Of a DNA stretch of 64,000 nucleotides, positions 11,487-22,330 are shown piece after piece. The translations under genes and the position numbers were made by a program. The notes beneath the pieces are model-generated. The model was given only the letters and a program-made list of their open reading frames with translations. It did not search any database and was not told where the DNA came from. The DNA is from Locusta migratoria (lineage: Eukaryota > Arthropoda > Insecta > Orthoptera > Acrididae). Position 1 is the first letter of the stretch. Each line of letters starts with the position of its first letter. Location: contig CM048751.1 in NCBI GenBank assembly GCA_026315105.1, positions 334,086,649 through 334,150,648 of the forward strand, given 5' to 3'.

Positions 11487-11566
11487 AATGCATTTTACAC
11501 TTATCTGTCATGTAAGATTTATTTATTATGCTAAATCTTACATGATAGCTAAGTGTAAAATGCACT
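11487..11566. ncRNA. Near-perfect 80-base hairpin, pre-miRNA-sized
   Basis: Arms 11487-11520 and 11533-11566 pair at 31 of 34 positions around a 12-base loop. Size and near-perfect pairing resemble a microRNA precursor or a very small MITE. Nothing else shows that it is transcribed, and I do not recognise the seed. It is recorded as a structural candidate only. Confidence 0.35.
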
Positions 11567-12218
11567 TTGACACAGCAAAATATATTTCAATTTTCTGTCA
11601 AACCAATAATAATGTTATCTTTAATACCATGTTTACTTTCATCCAGTTAGATATATTTTTATATATTTATTATCCATTTATTAATTTAGTAACTAGACAT
11701 CATAGTAGTGAAGTTGATACAGCATTTGCGCAATTCCCCATTTTATTTATGCTGTAAATAATCGGGTATCATTCCCTCGTGTAATTTTCCCTCAACTACA
11801 AAATTACATTTGTAATTGTAGATGTATTTCAAGCACTTATTTTCATACCTAGACTACATGGTGATCAATCCATACTTCATTTATTCATTTCGTGCTCAAA
11901 GGTCGGCTATGAAAATTTGGGTAATAGAGTTTCCCCTTAATCTATAATTCTTATATTTTGTTATTTATCTTGCTTAGTTTGCAAAGGAACTACTTCTAGA
12001 CGTCAGGTTCGTTCGTTTGACGCTTCATTTGGGCTACTAACTAGGCATTCTTGTTTCGTGTGATAACGACTAATGGGTGAAGTACTAAATTATAAATTGT
12101 ACCAACGCCAGGATTAGAATATTATCATTATAATAGATGAATTTTAGATTATCGAGCTCATAGTTTATTTCATTCGTAGTCTTTTTTTTTTCAGCTCAAT
12201 CAGTGAATACGTATATTG

Positions 12219-12221
<3 letters not shown>

Positions 12222-12257
<36 letters not shown>
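12222..12257. repeat. (TA)n microsatellite
   Basis: About 17-18 TA units. Confidence 0.95.
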
Positions 12258-12258
<1 letters not shown>

Positions 12259-12719
12259 GACTTCAGAGAGCGACACACCGAAAAATACGTTCAGCGTTGT
12301 AGACGGATGCCTCACGCTTCATATTCCACATATTAAATACAACACAAAAATACTTCCATAAAATTGGGAGACACATAAAAAGGAGGTCACTAAATATTTT
12401 CCTACTAGCTATACGCTGGTTCTCAGAGAAAGCTAAAGAAGGACTTCAATATTGTATAGCATCACAGTTTAGTGTTCCATGCAGCAGTCTGTAATAACGT
12501 AACCCTCTGAGTCTTTTCTTACAGTCATGTACCGTAAATATTAGTTTCTATATAGAACAATAAGATTGCAACGCTTAATTGTGTGCAATCTAAAGGTTTA
12601 TTGGTACAGTACGAAAATAACAGAGCTAATATCGGTTCTTTGGTGTACTACGTCGTATTACCCAAATGACACACCTGAAATTTATAATTACGATATATTA
12701 GCTATTCCTGTCACCGTTT

Positions 12720-13260
12720 TGATTAAATAAAGACCTATATTTCCCAAGGAAAGTTCAAGTTACATGTGACACCCAATGAAAATTCATCTGATAACTATGC
12801 AAATAACGTGTTCAAACTGACAAAGCGACACGACGGTTATCTATTAAACTGTAAAGATAAATATTTTCCGTAATCAAATGAGGCCTATGTATTGCCACAA
12901 ACTTGAGAAAACCCCCATTAAAATTTATCGACTGGTTATCTAGATTAGCAAGTTAAAATAAACAGGCCGAATTTTTTAAAAACAAAATATTACGATATCT
13001 TTTTTTCCTTGCATGGCTCCATTTTCTTGAAACAAAGCCTATATGCTGCCACAAGCGTGCGAGATTTGCGTGTTCAAACACTCAAACAGTGAAGTATGAC
13101 CGTAATAGATAAAACTGAAATTCACGATATTTGCCACCATCCGATTCTGAATAAATACTTTCTGTATATTTTCCAAATCATCTCTGAATTTATGTGCTAA
13201 AATAGCAAATATATCGCCTAGTATTTTCAGTGATACATGTGTTCAAATGGTAACGGTAGC
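12720..13260. repeat. Diverged internal repeat units
   Basis: A recurring pattern occurs three times or more at spacings of roughly 150-160 bases: GCCTAT(A/G)T near 12733, 12893 and 13038, a CCACAA word, and GTGTTCAAA near 12810, 13070 and 13239. This suggests an old tandem array or the variable body of an unidentified element. Confidence 0.35.
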
Positions 13261-13716
13261 GGCGGTTTTACAGTTTTATTATGGCACAATCTATACACCC
13301 ATAATTCGAATGGAAATTAACGAAATACCTTTGCAACTTGTTGGTTTCTAAAATTCAGTGTCTTAATTACTATAAATGAGATCCTTATTACTTAGTCAAT
13401 AATTTCGTATTTTGTAGCGAAGGAGATAAATATAAATAAAACCAACCGAAGCAAAATCAGTAAATACACATAAACTTGCAAAGTAAATTGAGTATTGATT
13501 TGTATTCATCACTGACGTGATCATTTCGAAAATACTATTGTAATTCACTGTAACATGTGAAAAAACCAACAATGCCATATAGGTTCTTGGGTGTGTTGCA
13601 AAACTGGTCGTGACATCTATTGCTTCTTTGCTGTACAACGCCATAGTACTAAGCAGTGTACACTCCAATATCCTAATTCGATGAAATTAAGACTGCATAT
13701 TGACCCAAAATTGGCT

Positions 13717-13918
13717 AAAATGTTCAAATGTTTGTTAAGCTTATGGGACTTAACTGCGGAGTCATCAGTCCCTAAACTTGCAAACTACTTCTAAACTAAC
13801 TTATACTAAAGACAACACAAACATCCATGCCCGAGGGACGGTTCGAAAACCCGACGGGGAACGGCCCGGCGCATCGGAGCATATTGCCTCAATGAGCTCG
13901 GCCACTCCAACACAGCCG
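13717..13918 (-). repeat. tRNA-derived SINE with 10-bp target duplication
   Basis: Tail left, head right, B-box region near 13850 slightly mutated. AAAATTGGCT flanks both sides (13707-13716 and 13919-13928). Confidence 0.95.
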
Positions 13919-13928
13919 AAAATTGGCT

Positions 13929-15607
13929 CAATTTACCTGTGAAAACACCGTGCAAATTCCTCTGGAAGTTTCTACGATTACCGTCTCCAAGCAGACAGAC
14001 ACGACGGTTGTGAATAAGACATTAAATCAAATTTCTTCTTTTCCCACGGCCAGATTTTGAAACAACGAAACAACGCTTAGGTTACATGTTGAATCCTCAT
14101 GCAAATTCGTCCAGTAGGTTTGTAAGCAAATGTGTGAAAATGAATAAATTATACGTACGATATTTTCGCAGATTATTATAGTATAAAAGACTCGTGTACA
14201 TGTTGGTTTTTCACTCGTAAGTGAAAGAACGTTTTATGATCTTTTTATTGGACTAAGTCGTGATTGCTTCGTTTTAATGGAGACGGGAGATGAGAGTGTG
14301 GGAGATACATTTCAGTCAAATAAATCGAAATGTGCTGGCTGCGGTCTACCATGACGGACAGGTATGATTAGAGTAGTTCATTGGATTCCACCGGTACAAA
14401 GTCAATTCCTCATAAATTTGAGAGTGGAGTGAACATTGTAAATACAAGTTTGCTTTGGCAACACGTCAAAAAGTCCTGAGAAACCCTTATATGCTGTTTA
14501 GGTATTGTCGAGGGTGACTACTGACAACGCAACAAGGAATGTGTGTCTATAGAAACAAGTGAAGGTTAACGAGAAATGTGTTGTGAATGGTTTATGTCTA
14601 CATCGCTGTGTCAAATAGTAATAATTCCAAAACCGAACAATTTCTAGAGATATATTTGTCATTTGAGTAACAACCGCCAAAATATGTCATGTTATTATTC
14701 ACATCATAGTAGATCATTGGTCGATTTCAGAAAGTCGTGGAAACTCTGTTAACATATATTTACGAGTGTGCATATATTAGCAACTACCAAAAGATGCTAC
14801 AAATTATGGTAGTAAGAAAACTAAACCACTAATGCGTCTTTTTCTATTTAGAGTTAGATTATTGAAATAAAAGCCTATATTATTTTCTACTAGTTTTCGA
14901 GTCCTATTATTTGACTGACGAAGGGTATTTTAAGATTCTGTTCGTCCAGATTATATGTATTACATGACTGCTTTAAAGGGAAACTGGTCAAGTGCTGTGA
15001 TCTGTCTACTAATCTGAGTTGAAAAAGAGCCTTTTGATGTTTTACTTCTTTAAAATATTTTAGATGAATTTCTTCTTATCACACAACGTAATAGTGCACA
15101 TTTATATATCTAATTTACAAAGGCAGCAGCCTAGAAAGTTTGCAAGATGTTGAGCTAGTCATAAACCTTTCACGATTATTATTCGTTTTGGTCTGTCTAA
15201 ATTAAAAACAACTATCTTGCCTACTTCCATGTCGTCAATAAAATCCGCCACTTTTTCATCACTGTACAATCGTGGATTGTATCTTCCAGCTATGTAGATT
15301 ACGTCAATATTTTTATTTACCTTCACAGACGAAGATTATAAGAAATCAAATAATATCTGAAGGAGTTTTGCTACTATGTCGTGAAACTCAGCAATTGTCA
15401 GATTACGATCGTTATCCATGAGACACAGTACCGACGACAGGCAGAAAGTACACATGTTTCCAAAATGTTCACCGATACGTAGCCTGATGAAATAAATCAT
15501 ACGGTAGCGAAGAGAACGAAACGATAGAATAGCGAAACAACGCGATGTAACATTACTGTACAGTGTAAAATCTAATGGCGCTTTTGATTGATGGTCTACT
15601 TGCTACA
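13929..15607. other. AT-rich spacer, no gene seen
   Basis: Short frames only, without motifs. This was the target region of the Gypsy insertion at 15.6 kb. Confidence 0.45.
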
Positions 15608-15612
15608 CATAG

Positions 15613-16059
15613 TTTTGTGTCCCGACTTCGTCGCCGCTTTTGTGTCCCAGCCTCGTCGTAGGTGTCGGTAGCCGAGTGAAACGAGACCGACACGCTGGTG
15701 CAGGTACGGAGGGGAGCAGCCAGAAACTATAAACACTCGAGTAAATTAGAAAGATATATATTGCACAGAATGTAACAATACTTAACTTTTACATAGTACT
15801 GCAGAATGTTGATACATAGTTGTTGGAGGCCTGCCTAGTGCCTGTACAATAGCGAAGTCTTCAATCGTGCCTATCTGATTACGAAGGTCGTAACTGTTTG
15901 CTAGCTCAGTCCGAAGTGCCAAGTCCTTCAGTGGTGGCCACGAGCGGCGTTGTACCAGAGGGCGCTCGTGGCTGTTGTCGGAAGAACGCCGCGCCGTGCA
16001 TGCATGGCGGCGCGCGGCGAAAGTAGGTGGCGCGCACTTTGTACTTGTGCGACACCACA
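15613..16059 (-). repeat. Gypsy 3' LTR (element sense)
   Basis: 447 bp, identical by eye to the copy at 21140-21586 with no insertion or deletion. In element sense it begins TGTGGTGTCGCAC and ends GGGACACAAAA. It contains a short internal duplication of CTTTTGTGTCCC near its end. Confidence 0.97.
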
Positions 16060-18627
16060 CCCCTCCCCCCCAAACCGCCGCGCCGTCGTGGCGTAGGGCT
16101 GAGGGCCACGGCGACGGCACTGGGAGGAGGGCCTGAGCGGGGGCGTTACTGGTGGGACGGGCGTCGTAGCTGAGGCCGGGATCGAGACGCCGTCCGCGCC
16201 CCGGCATCCGCCTTGCGATCCTCCAGGGAACCCGCCGAAACCTGGGGAAGGGCGCCCGCCCCCGCCCAGAGGGAGCAGGTCATCTTCTTCTGAGGTGCGT
16301 GGCCCAAGCTGGGGGGGCCCGCACGTTCCCGGAGTCCCTCTCGGTGACGCTGTCATCTGCGGCGGCGACAGCGGCGGCGACGACTGCGTCGGATGTACGT
16401 CGACGTCCATAGGGATCTCGTAGTCCGGGGACGAACGATGTGGTTGTGCTCCCTGGCGCAGAACTGGGTCTGGAATCAAGAAACCGGAGACAGGATCGCG
16501 CGGTCTGTGCAGGCGCAATTGGTTTGCGTGGCGCCGCAGCTCCGACCCTGTGGAAGAACGTACAATAAACATATTGCGCCCAAGCACGCGTTGAATGGTG
16601 CCCGGCAACCATGTCTTCTTGTTTCCAGCAAACACCCTGTACAGCACCGGCGTGGAAACCTGAAAACGCGTAGCGCCATACGAACCGACTCGGTGCGTGG
16701 GAGGCTGCAGCAGGTGAAGGAGAGTGCGGTGACGGCGGCCGTGTAGCAGCTCGGCAGGAGACGGGCCGTCACGTGGCATGCACCGATACGTAGACAGGAA
16801 AATTTGAAGAGCTTGCTGCCTGGAGTGCTGACCTTTCATCTTCTCCATGTGAGACTTGAATGTTCGAACGAAACGTTCTGCTTCACCATTGGACTGAGGG
16901 TGAAAAGGTGCGGTGGTGATATGCTGAATGCCATTCACACGACAAAACTGTTGAAATTCCGCACTAACAAACTGAGGTCCATTGTCACTGACGATAGTTT
17001 CAGGCAAGCCTTCGATGCAAAACACTGATGTTAAGGCACTGATTGTACTAGAAGCTGTCGTTGAGTTCATGGCAATCACAAAAGGAAACTTGCTGAAAGC
17101 GTCTACAACAATTAACCAGCGCGTATTCCAGAAAGGTCCGGCAAAGTCAATATGTAAACGTTGCCATGGTCCCTTGGGGCGTGGCCAGTCTGAGAAACGT
17201 TGCGGAGGAGCCGCCTGATGCTCCGCACAAACACTACACTGTGACGTCATGTTCTCTATCTGAGCGTCCATACCAACCCAGGTACAATGACGTCTGGCCA
17301 ATTGCTTTGTCCTAACAATACCCCAATGTCCTTGATGCAGGAGGCGTAATACTTCTCGTTGCAGGGAACGAGGAACAATCACTCTTGCTTGGTCGTTGTC
17401 GGTATGCAACAACAGTACACCCTGACTTAAAGACAATGCATGACGTTGTGCAAAATAACGTCGAACCAGAGGCCGATCAATGTCTTTGGCTCTGGCAGGC
17501 CACCCTGAGCGAACAAAACGTGCTACCACACTTAGGTCTGCATCCGCAGCTGTTTCCTGTGCAACCTGACGAGAGTTCAAAGGGAAATCTGCGACAGCGG
17601 AAGCATCTCTGGAGTCTATCTGACAACATGCCATTTCTGAAGAATCAAATGATACATCCTGGCCAACCGGAAGTCGGGAAAGTGTGTCCGCGTTAGCATG
17701 TTTAGTGGTAGGTCGGTACAAAATCTCATACTGATAATTAGACAATATCAAGGACCATCTCTGAAGCTTTTGTGCCGTACGTGGCGGAATCGGCTTTGTG
17801 GGTGAGAACAACGACGTGAGAGGCTTGTGGTCTGTCAACAAATAGAATTTTCTGCCATACAGATAATGATGAAACTTTGCGACGCCGTAAATGATTGCTA
17901 AGGCCTCCTTTTCTATCTGACTGTAATTCTGTTGCGTCGGCGTCAGTAGCTTGGATGCAAAGGCAATAGGACGATCGTGACATCCAATACGATGTGAGAT
18001 TACAGCGCCTAGGCCGTACGATGAGGCGTCAACTGCTAACACTACAGGCTTCTGGGGGTCAAAGGGAATCAAACATGCATCACTCAGTAGTGCAGACTTT
18101 AGTTTGGCAAAGGCAACCTGGCAATCTTTGGACCAAACAAAAGGAACATTCTTCCTACGTAAGTGATGCAGTGGAGCTGCAATCTGAGAGGCATTGGGAA
18201 TAAATCTGAAATAATAGTTAAGCTTTCCCATCACTGCTTGCAATTCCTGCACATTCTTAGGAGGAGGCAAGTCTTTGATTGCTCGAAGATGTGACTGTAA
18301 GGGATGAATTCCTTGGGCATTAATCACATGGCCTAGGTACTCTATTTCAGTTTGAAAAAACGAACACTTTGCTTTATTACAACGTAGACCTGCTGCAGTC
18401 AAAACTTTGAAAAGGCACTCCAGGTTTGCTAAATGTTCTTCAACTGTACGTCCGGATACCACAATGTCATCTAAATAGTTCGAGCAACACGGTACAGAAA
18501 CTGTCAGCTGTTCCAAAAAACGCTGAAAAATAGCGGGAGCGGAAGAACTGCCAAAGGGTAGGCGTTGAAATTGAAAAAGGCCCATGTGAGTATTAATGAC
18601 GAAAAAATTTTTTTGACTCGTCATCAA
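15928..18627 (-). CDS. Gypsy pol, second frame: RT C-part, RNase H, integrase
   Basis: An 899-residue open frame. YLDD at residues 51-54 is the RT catalytic motif. RNase H residues D200, E241, D266 and D314 are in place. The integrase has an HHCC zinc domain (H431, H434, C464, C467) and a catalytic triad D494, D548, E584 with the exact 35-residue spacing. The C-terminal 170 residues are rich in Pro, Gly and Ser and run through the polypurine tract into the LTR, so the functional end may be earlier. The frame does not begin at a true gene start: it overlaps the end of the upstream frame by 35 bases, and the first residues merely extend the RT sequence across a frameshift. It would act in cytoplasmic particles (RT) and then in the nucleus (integration). 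Confidence 0.95.
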   Translation of the reverse strand: MMTSQKNFFVINTHMGLFQFQRLPFGSSSAPAIFQRFLEQLTVSVPCCSNYLDDIVVSGRTVEEHLANLECLFKVLTAAGLRCNKAKCSFFQTEIEYLGHVINAQGIHPLQSHLRAIKDLPPPKNVQELQAVMGKLNYYFRFIPNASQIAAPLHHLRRKNVPFVWSKDCQVAFAKLKSALLSDACLIPFDPQKPVVLAVDASSYGLGAVISHRIGCHDRPIAFASKLLTPTQQNYSQIEKEALAIIYGVAKFHHYLYGRKFYLLTDHKPLTSLFSPTKPIPPRTAQKLQRWSLILSNYQYEILYRPTTKHANADTLSRLPVGQDVSFDSSEMACCQIDSRDASAVADFPLNSRQVAQETAADADLSVVARFVRSGWPARAKDIDRPLVRRYFAQRHALSLSQGVLLLHTDNDQARVIVPRSLQREVLRLLHQGHWGIVRTKQLARRHCTWVGMDAQIENMTSQCSVCAEHQAAPPQRFSDWPRPKGPWQRLHIDFAGPFWNTRWLIVVDAFSKFPFVIAMNSTTASSTISALTSVFCIEGLPETIVSDNGPQFVSAEFQQFCRVNGIQHITTAPFHPQSNGEAERFVRTFKSHMEKMKGQHSRQQALQIFLSTYRCMPRDGPSPAELLHGRRHRTLLHLLQPPTHRVGSYGATRFQVSTPVLYRVFAGNKKTWLPGTIQRVLGRNMFIVRSSTGSELRRHANQLRLHRPRDPVSGFLIPDPVLRQGAQPHRSSPDYEIPMDVDVHPTQSSPPLSPPQMTASPRGTPGTCGPPQLGPRTSEEDDLLPLGGGGRPSPGFGGFPGGSQGGCRGADGVSIPASATTPVPPVTPPLRPSSQCRRRGPQPYATTARRFGGEGCGVAQVQSARHLLSPRAAMHARRGVLPTTATSALWYNAARGHH
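16060..16071 (-). promoter_or_regulatory. Polypurine tract of the Gypsy element
   Basis: Minus-strand GGGGGGGAGGGG abuts the LTR start TGTGG. This is where plus-strand DNA synthesis would be primed. Confidence 0.85.
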
Positions 18628-20908
18628 GTGGAATCTGTAAGTATGCCTCTGCTAAATCAATCTTAGAAAAGAAACGAGACTGTCCTAATTTGTCCATCAG
18701 TTCCTCAGGTCTGGGCAGGGGATAAGTGTCTACAATTGTTTGACTGTTCACTGTTGATTTGAAGTCCGCACAGAGACGAAGTTTTCCCGACGGCTTGGGT
18801 ATAATTAATATAGGCGAGGCCCACTGACTCGCAGAAACAGGAGAAATCACCCCACTATCTTGCCAACGTTTAAGTTCTTCGGCAACTGTATCACGCAAGG
18901 CGATAGGCACTGGTCTAGCTTTACGAAATTTTGGAACTGCAGATTCTTTTAAAGTTACATGTGCCACGAAGTCTTTTGCACAACCTAGTTCCGGCGAAAA
19001 CAAGTCACTGTATTTGTCACACAATGCATTGATTTTATCCTGAGGCACTATTGACGAAATTTGAAGCACATCTCTTTGAATTGACAAACCAAACAAGTCA
19101 AAAGCATCTAGTCCAAAAATGTTCTGCGTAGATTTGGCCTGAAGAACAACAAAAGCAACTGTTTTCGTAACACCTTGAAAAGAGGCAGGCAGGCTACATG
19201 TTCCTAGCACGGGAATATTTTCACCTGTATAAGCTGTTAACACTTGCTGCGACGGCGACAATTTTGGCGAACCCAGAAGTTCATACGTCTCTTTATTCAT
19301 TAATGTGACAGAGGAACCAGTATCGAGCTGAAATTGCACAGTCTTATTGTCAATGGAAAGATTCACAAAAAGTTTTTGCTTCCGGCGCTCGACAGGTGCG
19401 CGAATGTGGGCAACGTCTAATACATATTGTTTTCTGCGCTTGCGCGGGTTGCGTGCGGTAGGAAGCGGTGCATACTCGGCACACAGGGGAGTAACCACAC
19501 TGTCACTAGATGACACTACCGCCGGATCGGCGTCCGCGCAATGCGAGGCTACTGCACTAAAATTACTTTGAGTAGCTACACCAATTCTACTGTCACTAGC
19601 TACACAGTACTGGGCACTATTACAGTTAGTAGTTGCAGAAGGCACTATTTTCACTACAGGAATGCACTGTTCATAGTCATTTTGCTTGTCCCGAACCCTT
19701 GTCCGTTGCACTGTTTTACGCGCTCGTCGGCGCTTGCTACGTGGTGCACTATATAGTTTAGCCATAGGCGCAGAACTACTTTCTTGCAATGGAGATCCGA
19801 GGAAAGCACTGTTCAAGTTTACAGCGTGTATGACATTTACAGAATTAACTGTTCTCGCACTCCGCGAAGCACTGATTCTAACGTTACTGTTCTTTGAATT
19901 TTTAATTTGCATACACACAGACTGCACATGTCCCAATTTGCCACATTGATAACAGGTTGCGTTGCGACTAGGGCAATGAGCACGCTTGTGGCGAGACACA
20001 CACTGGGGGCAAGATTTACGTACATTTTTCTGAAATGAGCGTTGGCGCCCGTTATTCAAATCACTGTTTCTAACACTACGGGGCGACCTTTGTGTCGCAC
20101 TTTTACACTGGCTACTGTTCACTGTCTGTTCAGCACGGCCGGTAGAAAAATAAGAATCACTAGTGCTATACTGAGAACTACGGCTAGGAAAGCGTCCGTT
20201 GCGGCGCACTGAATTTACACTGTGGCTTTGCATTTCTACATCTGCTAAGTCAAAAGTATCATGCGCTTCTATAAGCTGCAGTACACTGTCTAATGAGGGG
20301 TCAGACTGTTTCAGAATTGCTGCTCTAATTCTGGGATCCTGAATATTCTGCGTAATCGCATCCCTCAACATAACGTCACTATACGAAAGTCCACAAGAGC
20401 AAGTAAATTTACATTGGCGGGTTAAGCCCTTCAATTCCGTAATCCATTCTTGGTGTGACTGCTGCGGTAATTTTTTAAGTCTGAAAAATCGGTATCGTGC
20501 AGCGGCTACAAGAACTTTTCTCTCATAATGAGCATTCAGTGCATCTACAATTTGGTCAAAGTCTACATCACGAGGAGATGCGAGAGGGAAAAGTTTTTGC
20601 AATAGTACGAAAGTCTGGGGGCCCACAATCGATAAGAAAAGGTTCTTCACTCTCTGACCTGTAATTTGATGAGCCGCGACGAGTTCTTGAAACTGCGCGA
20701 AATAGTCACTCCATTCTTCCTCACGTTCGTTGTACTGGCGGAACGTCGGAAGCGGTGCGGCGGCAGGTGTGGGCTGCTGACGTGACGACTGTTGCTGTTG
20801 GTGAGCAGCCTGTGTCGTCAACTGCGACACGGCCTGGAGAAGCTGGGTAATTTGCGCCGTCTGTAACTGAATAATTTCCAATAAGTTAGGGTTCGGGGTA
20901 GTGGCCAT
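18593..20908 (-). CDS. Gypsy gag-protease-RT N-part frame
   Basis: A 771-residue frame starting at the ATG at 20908, about 230 bases inside the 5' LTR. Residues 1-225 are gag, with a Gln-rich segment at about 35-50 and a capsid-like helical region. Two zinc knuckles follow: residues 300-312 (C-x2-C-x4-H-x3-C) and 319-332 (C-x2-C-x4-H-x4-C). The protease active site is D529-T-G-S-S. RT starts around 655 and reaches the KIDLAEAYLQIPL block before the frame ends in a stop 12 residues later. The stop follows a run of seven A and six T in coding sense. The next frame continues the same domain one base over, so a single-base length change in that run explains the break. Gag and pol are otherwise fused without a stop. 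Confidence 0.95.
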   Translation of the reverse strand: MATTPNPNLLEIIQLQTAQITQLLQAVSQLTTQAAHQQQQSSRQQPTPAAAPLPTFRQYNEREEEWSDYFAQFQELVAAHQITGQRVKNLFLSIVGPQTFVLLQKLFPLASPRDVDFDQIVDALNAHYERKVLVAAARYRFFRLKKLPQQSHQEWITELKGLTRQCKFTCSCGLSYSDVMLRDAITQNIQDPRIRAAILKQSDPSLDSVLQLIEAHDTFDLADVEMQSHSVNSVRRNGRFPSRSSQYSTSDSYFSTGRAEQTVNSSQCKSATQRSPRSVRNSDLNNGRQRSFQKNVRKSCPQCVSRHKRAHCPSRNATCYQCGKLGHVQSVCMQIKNSKNSNVRISASRSARTVNSVNVIHAVNLNSAFLGSPLQESSSAPMAKLYSAPRSKRRRARKTVQRTRVRDKQNDYEQCIPVVKIVPSATTNCNSAQYCVASDSRIGVATQSNFSAVASHCADADPAVVSSSDSVVTPLCAEYAPLPTARNPRKRRKQYVLDVAHIRAPVERRKQKLFVNLSIDNKTVQFQLDTGSSVTLMNKETYELLGSPKLSPSQQVLTAYTGENIPVLGTCSLPASFQGVTKTVAFVVLQAKSTQNIFGLDAFDLFGLSIQRDVLQISSIVPQDKINALCDKYSDLFSPELGCAKDFVAHVTLKESAVPKFRKARPVPIALRDTVAEELKRWQDSGVISPVSASQWASPILIIPKPSGKLRLCADFKSTVNSQTIVDTYPLPRPEELMDKLGQSRFFSKIDLAEAYLQIPLDDESKKFFRH

Positions 20909-21120
20909 GCTGACCGATTAGGCGCCGCGTATACAAGTAACTTATAACAAAACACAAATGCAATATGAAAGAGGACGCTCTGCAACAAAAAAGTCCACAA
21001 AACACGTAACAAAATATCTTCCACCAAAAATCTTATAATAAGGGTGGGTGGGCGGGAGCAATTTCTGCGTGCTCCGACTACTGCTGTCTGGCTGCTGCAA
21101 GCGGGCTGGTCCAAGGTTCT

Positions 21121-21138
21121 ATCCCATCCTCGTCGCCA
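21121..21138 (-). promoter_or_regulatory. Primer-binding site of the Gypsy element
   Basis: Minus-strand TGGCGACGAGGATGGGAT follows the 5' LTR after one base. The TGG start matches a tRNA 3' CCA end. I cannot name the tRNA without a search. Confidence 0.8.
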
Positions 21139-21139
21139 C

Positions 21140-21586
21140 TTTTGTGTCCCGACTTCGTCGCCGCTTTTGTGTCCCAGCCTCGTCGTAGGTGTCGGTAGCC
21201 GAGTGAAACGAGACCGACACGCTGGTGCAGGTACGGAGGGGAGCAGCCAGAAACTATAAACACTCGAGTAAATTAGAAAGATATATATTGCACAGAATGT
21301 AACAATACTTAACTTTTACATAGTACTGCAGAATGTTGATACATAGTTGTTGGAGGCCTGCCTAGTGCCTGTACAATAGCGAAGTCTTCAATCGTGCCTA
21401 TCTGATTACGAAGGTCGTAACTGTTTGCTAGCTCAGTCCGAAGTGCCAAGTCCTTCAGTGGTGGCCACGAGCGGCGTTGTACCAGAGGGCGCTCGTGGCT
21501 GTTGTCGGAAGAACGCCGCGCCGTGCATGCATGGCGGCGCGCGGCGAAAGTAGGTGGCGCGCACTTTGTACTTGTGCGACACCACA
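21140..21586 (-). repeat. Gypsy 5' LTR (element sense)
   Basis: 447 bp and identical by eye to 15613-16059. It carries the promoter and start of the genomic RNA by family knowledge. AT-rich ATATATATTGCACAG near 21281-21295 is a possible core region, but no TATA box is certain. Confidence 0.97.
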
Positions 21587-21591
21587 CATAG

Positions 21592-22330
21592 TAAATGAAA
21601 GGAAAGCGTGACTGATGGCTTATCATTCTAGACGCGTTTATAATCCTGCAGCTATCTATTCATGGATTACCGGTTTAAGACTGTGTAATGTTTACAAATT
21701 TAGCGTTCCATCACGCTTAAGAGTTACCATACCACTCACTTGTATTTAAATTTGTTGTTAGTATTTGTTACTGACACCCTCTCACAAGCAAACAGTCGCT
21801 TTTTGGTAATTATTAACACTGCACAACAAGTTATGGTGAACAGTGTTGCCATTATTACCTATTCTTGTAATCAAATAAATACAATAAATCAGCCGAAATT
21901 AACGCCTTAAGTTGAGATTGTTTGAAAAAGAATAATCCTAAAAGTGGAATTTTACCTTTACCAAAAGCAGAAAGCAGTACGTTATCTTAAATGTAGGATC
22001 TTAGATTTCCCAAACATAATAACAATACGAAGTAACCCATGTGCACTAACGTGTTTTGAATTCAAAAATAGTAACAGTCATCTAGCTCAGAGAAAGGCGA
22101 AATAGGCGTAATTTTCACACTAGTGAAACATATTTAGATAAATTTTGCTACAAAGTGGGATACGAGTGACCACTCGGAAGATCCAATAACTGTGCGATCA
22201 ATGTGATTAAACACCAACAGCTTGGAACAGTTATATATACAGTAACTTGGCTCAGAATATTACATTAAATTAGGAGCTCCTGAAGCCAGAACAGACCTTA
22301 AACGCCCGGTAACAAAACGTATCAGTTATA
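21592..22330. other. AT-rich spacer, no gene seen
   Basis: No motif-bearing frame or repeat end recognised. Confidence 0.45.

Larger units (their letters stand above)
11063..13706. other. Long AT-rich spacer
   Basis: No coding region I can support. It holds the hairpin at 11487-11566, the AT microsatellite at 12222-12257 and a diverged internal repetition at about 12.7-13.3 kb. Confidence 0.5.
15613..21586 (-). mobile_element. Ty3/Gypsy LTR retrotransposon, nearly intact, very young
   Basis: Two identical 447-bp LTRs bracket gag, protease, reverse transcriptase, RNase H and integrase in Gypsy order on the minus strand. CATAG is duplicated at the ends (15608-15612 and 21587-21591). A tRNA primer-site sequence starting TGGCGACGAGG and a G-rich polypurine tract lie in the expected places. 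The element differs from its AT-rich neighbours in being GC-richer, especially 16.0-16.4 kb. Domain order and the K02A2.6-like style of pol suggest a mag-type Gypsy lineage (moderate confidence). No env frame is present. One frameshift splits the reverse transcriptase. Confidence 0.97.

Noticed and set aside
18593..18627. Programmed -1 frameshift at the A/T run in Gypsy RT
   Set aside because: The required shift is +1 (or -2) and it lies inside the RT domain, not at a gag-pol boundary; a plain indel or sequence error is simpler.
21044..21259. Frames across the Gypsy 5' leader and LTR
   Set aside because: Non-coding leader/LTR sequence; no conserved protein.
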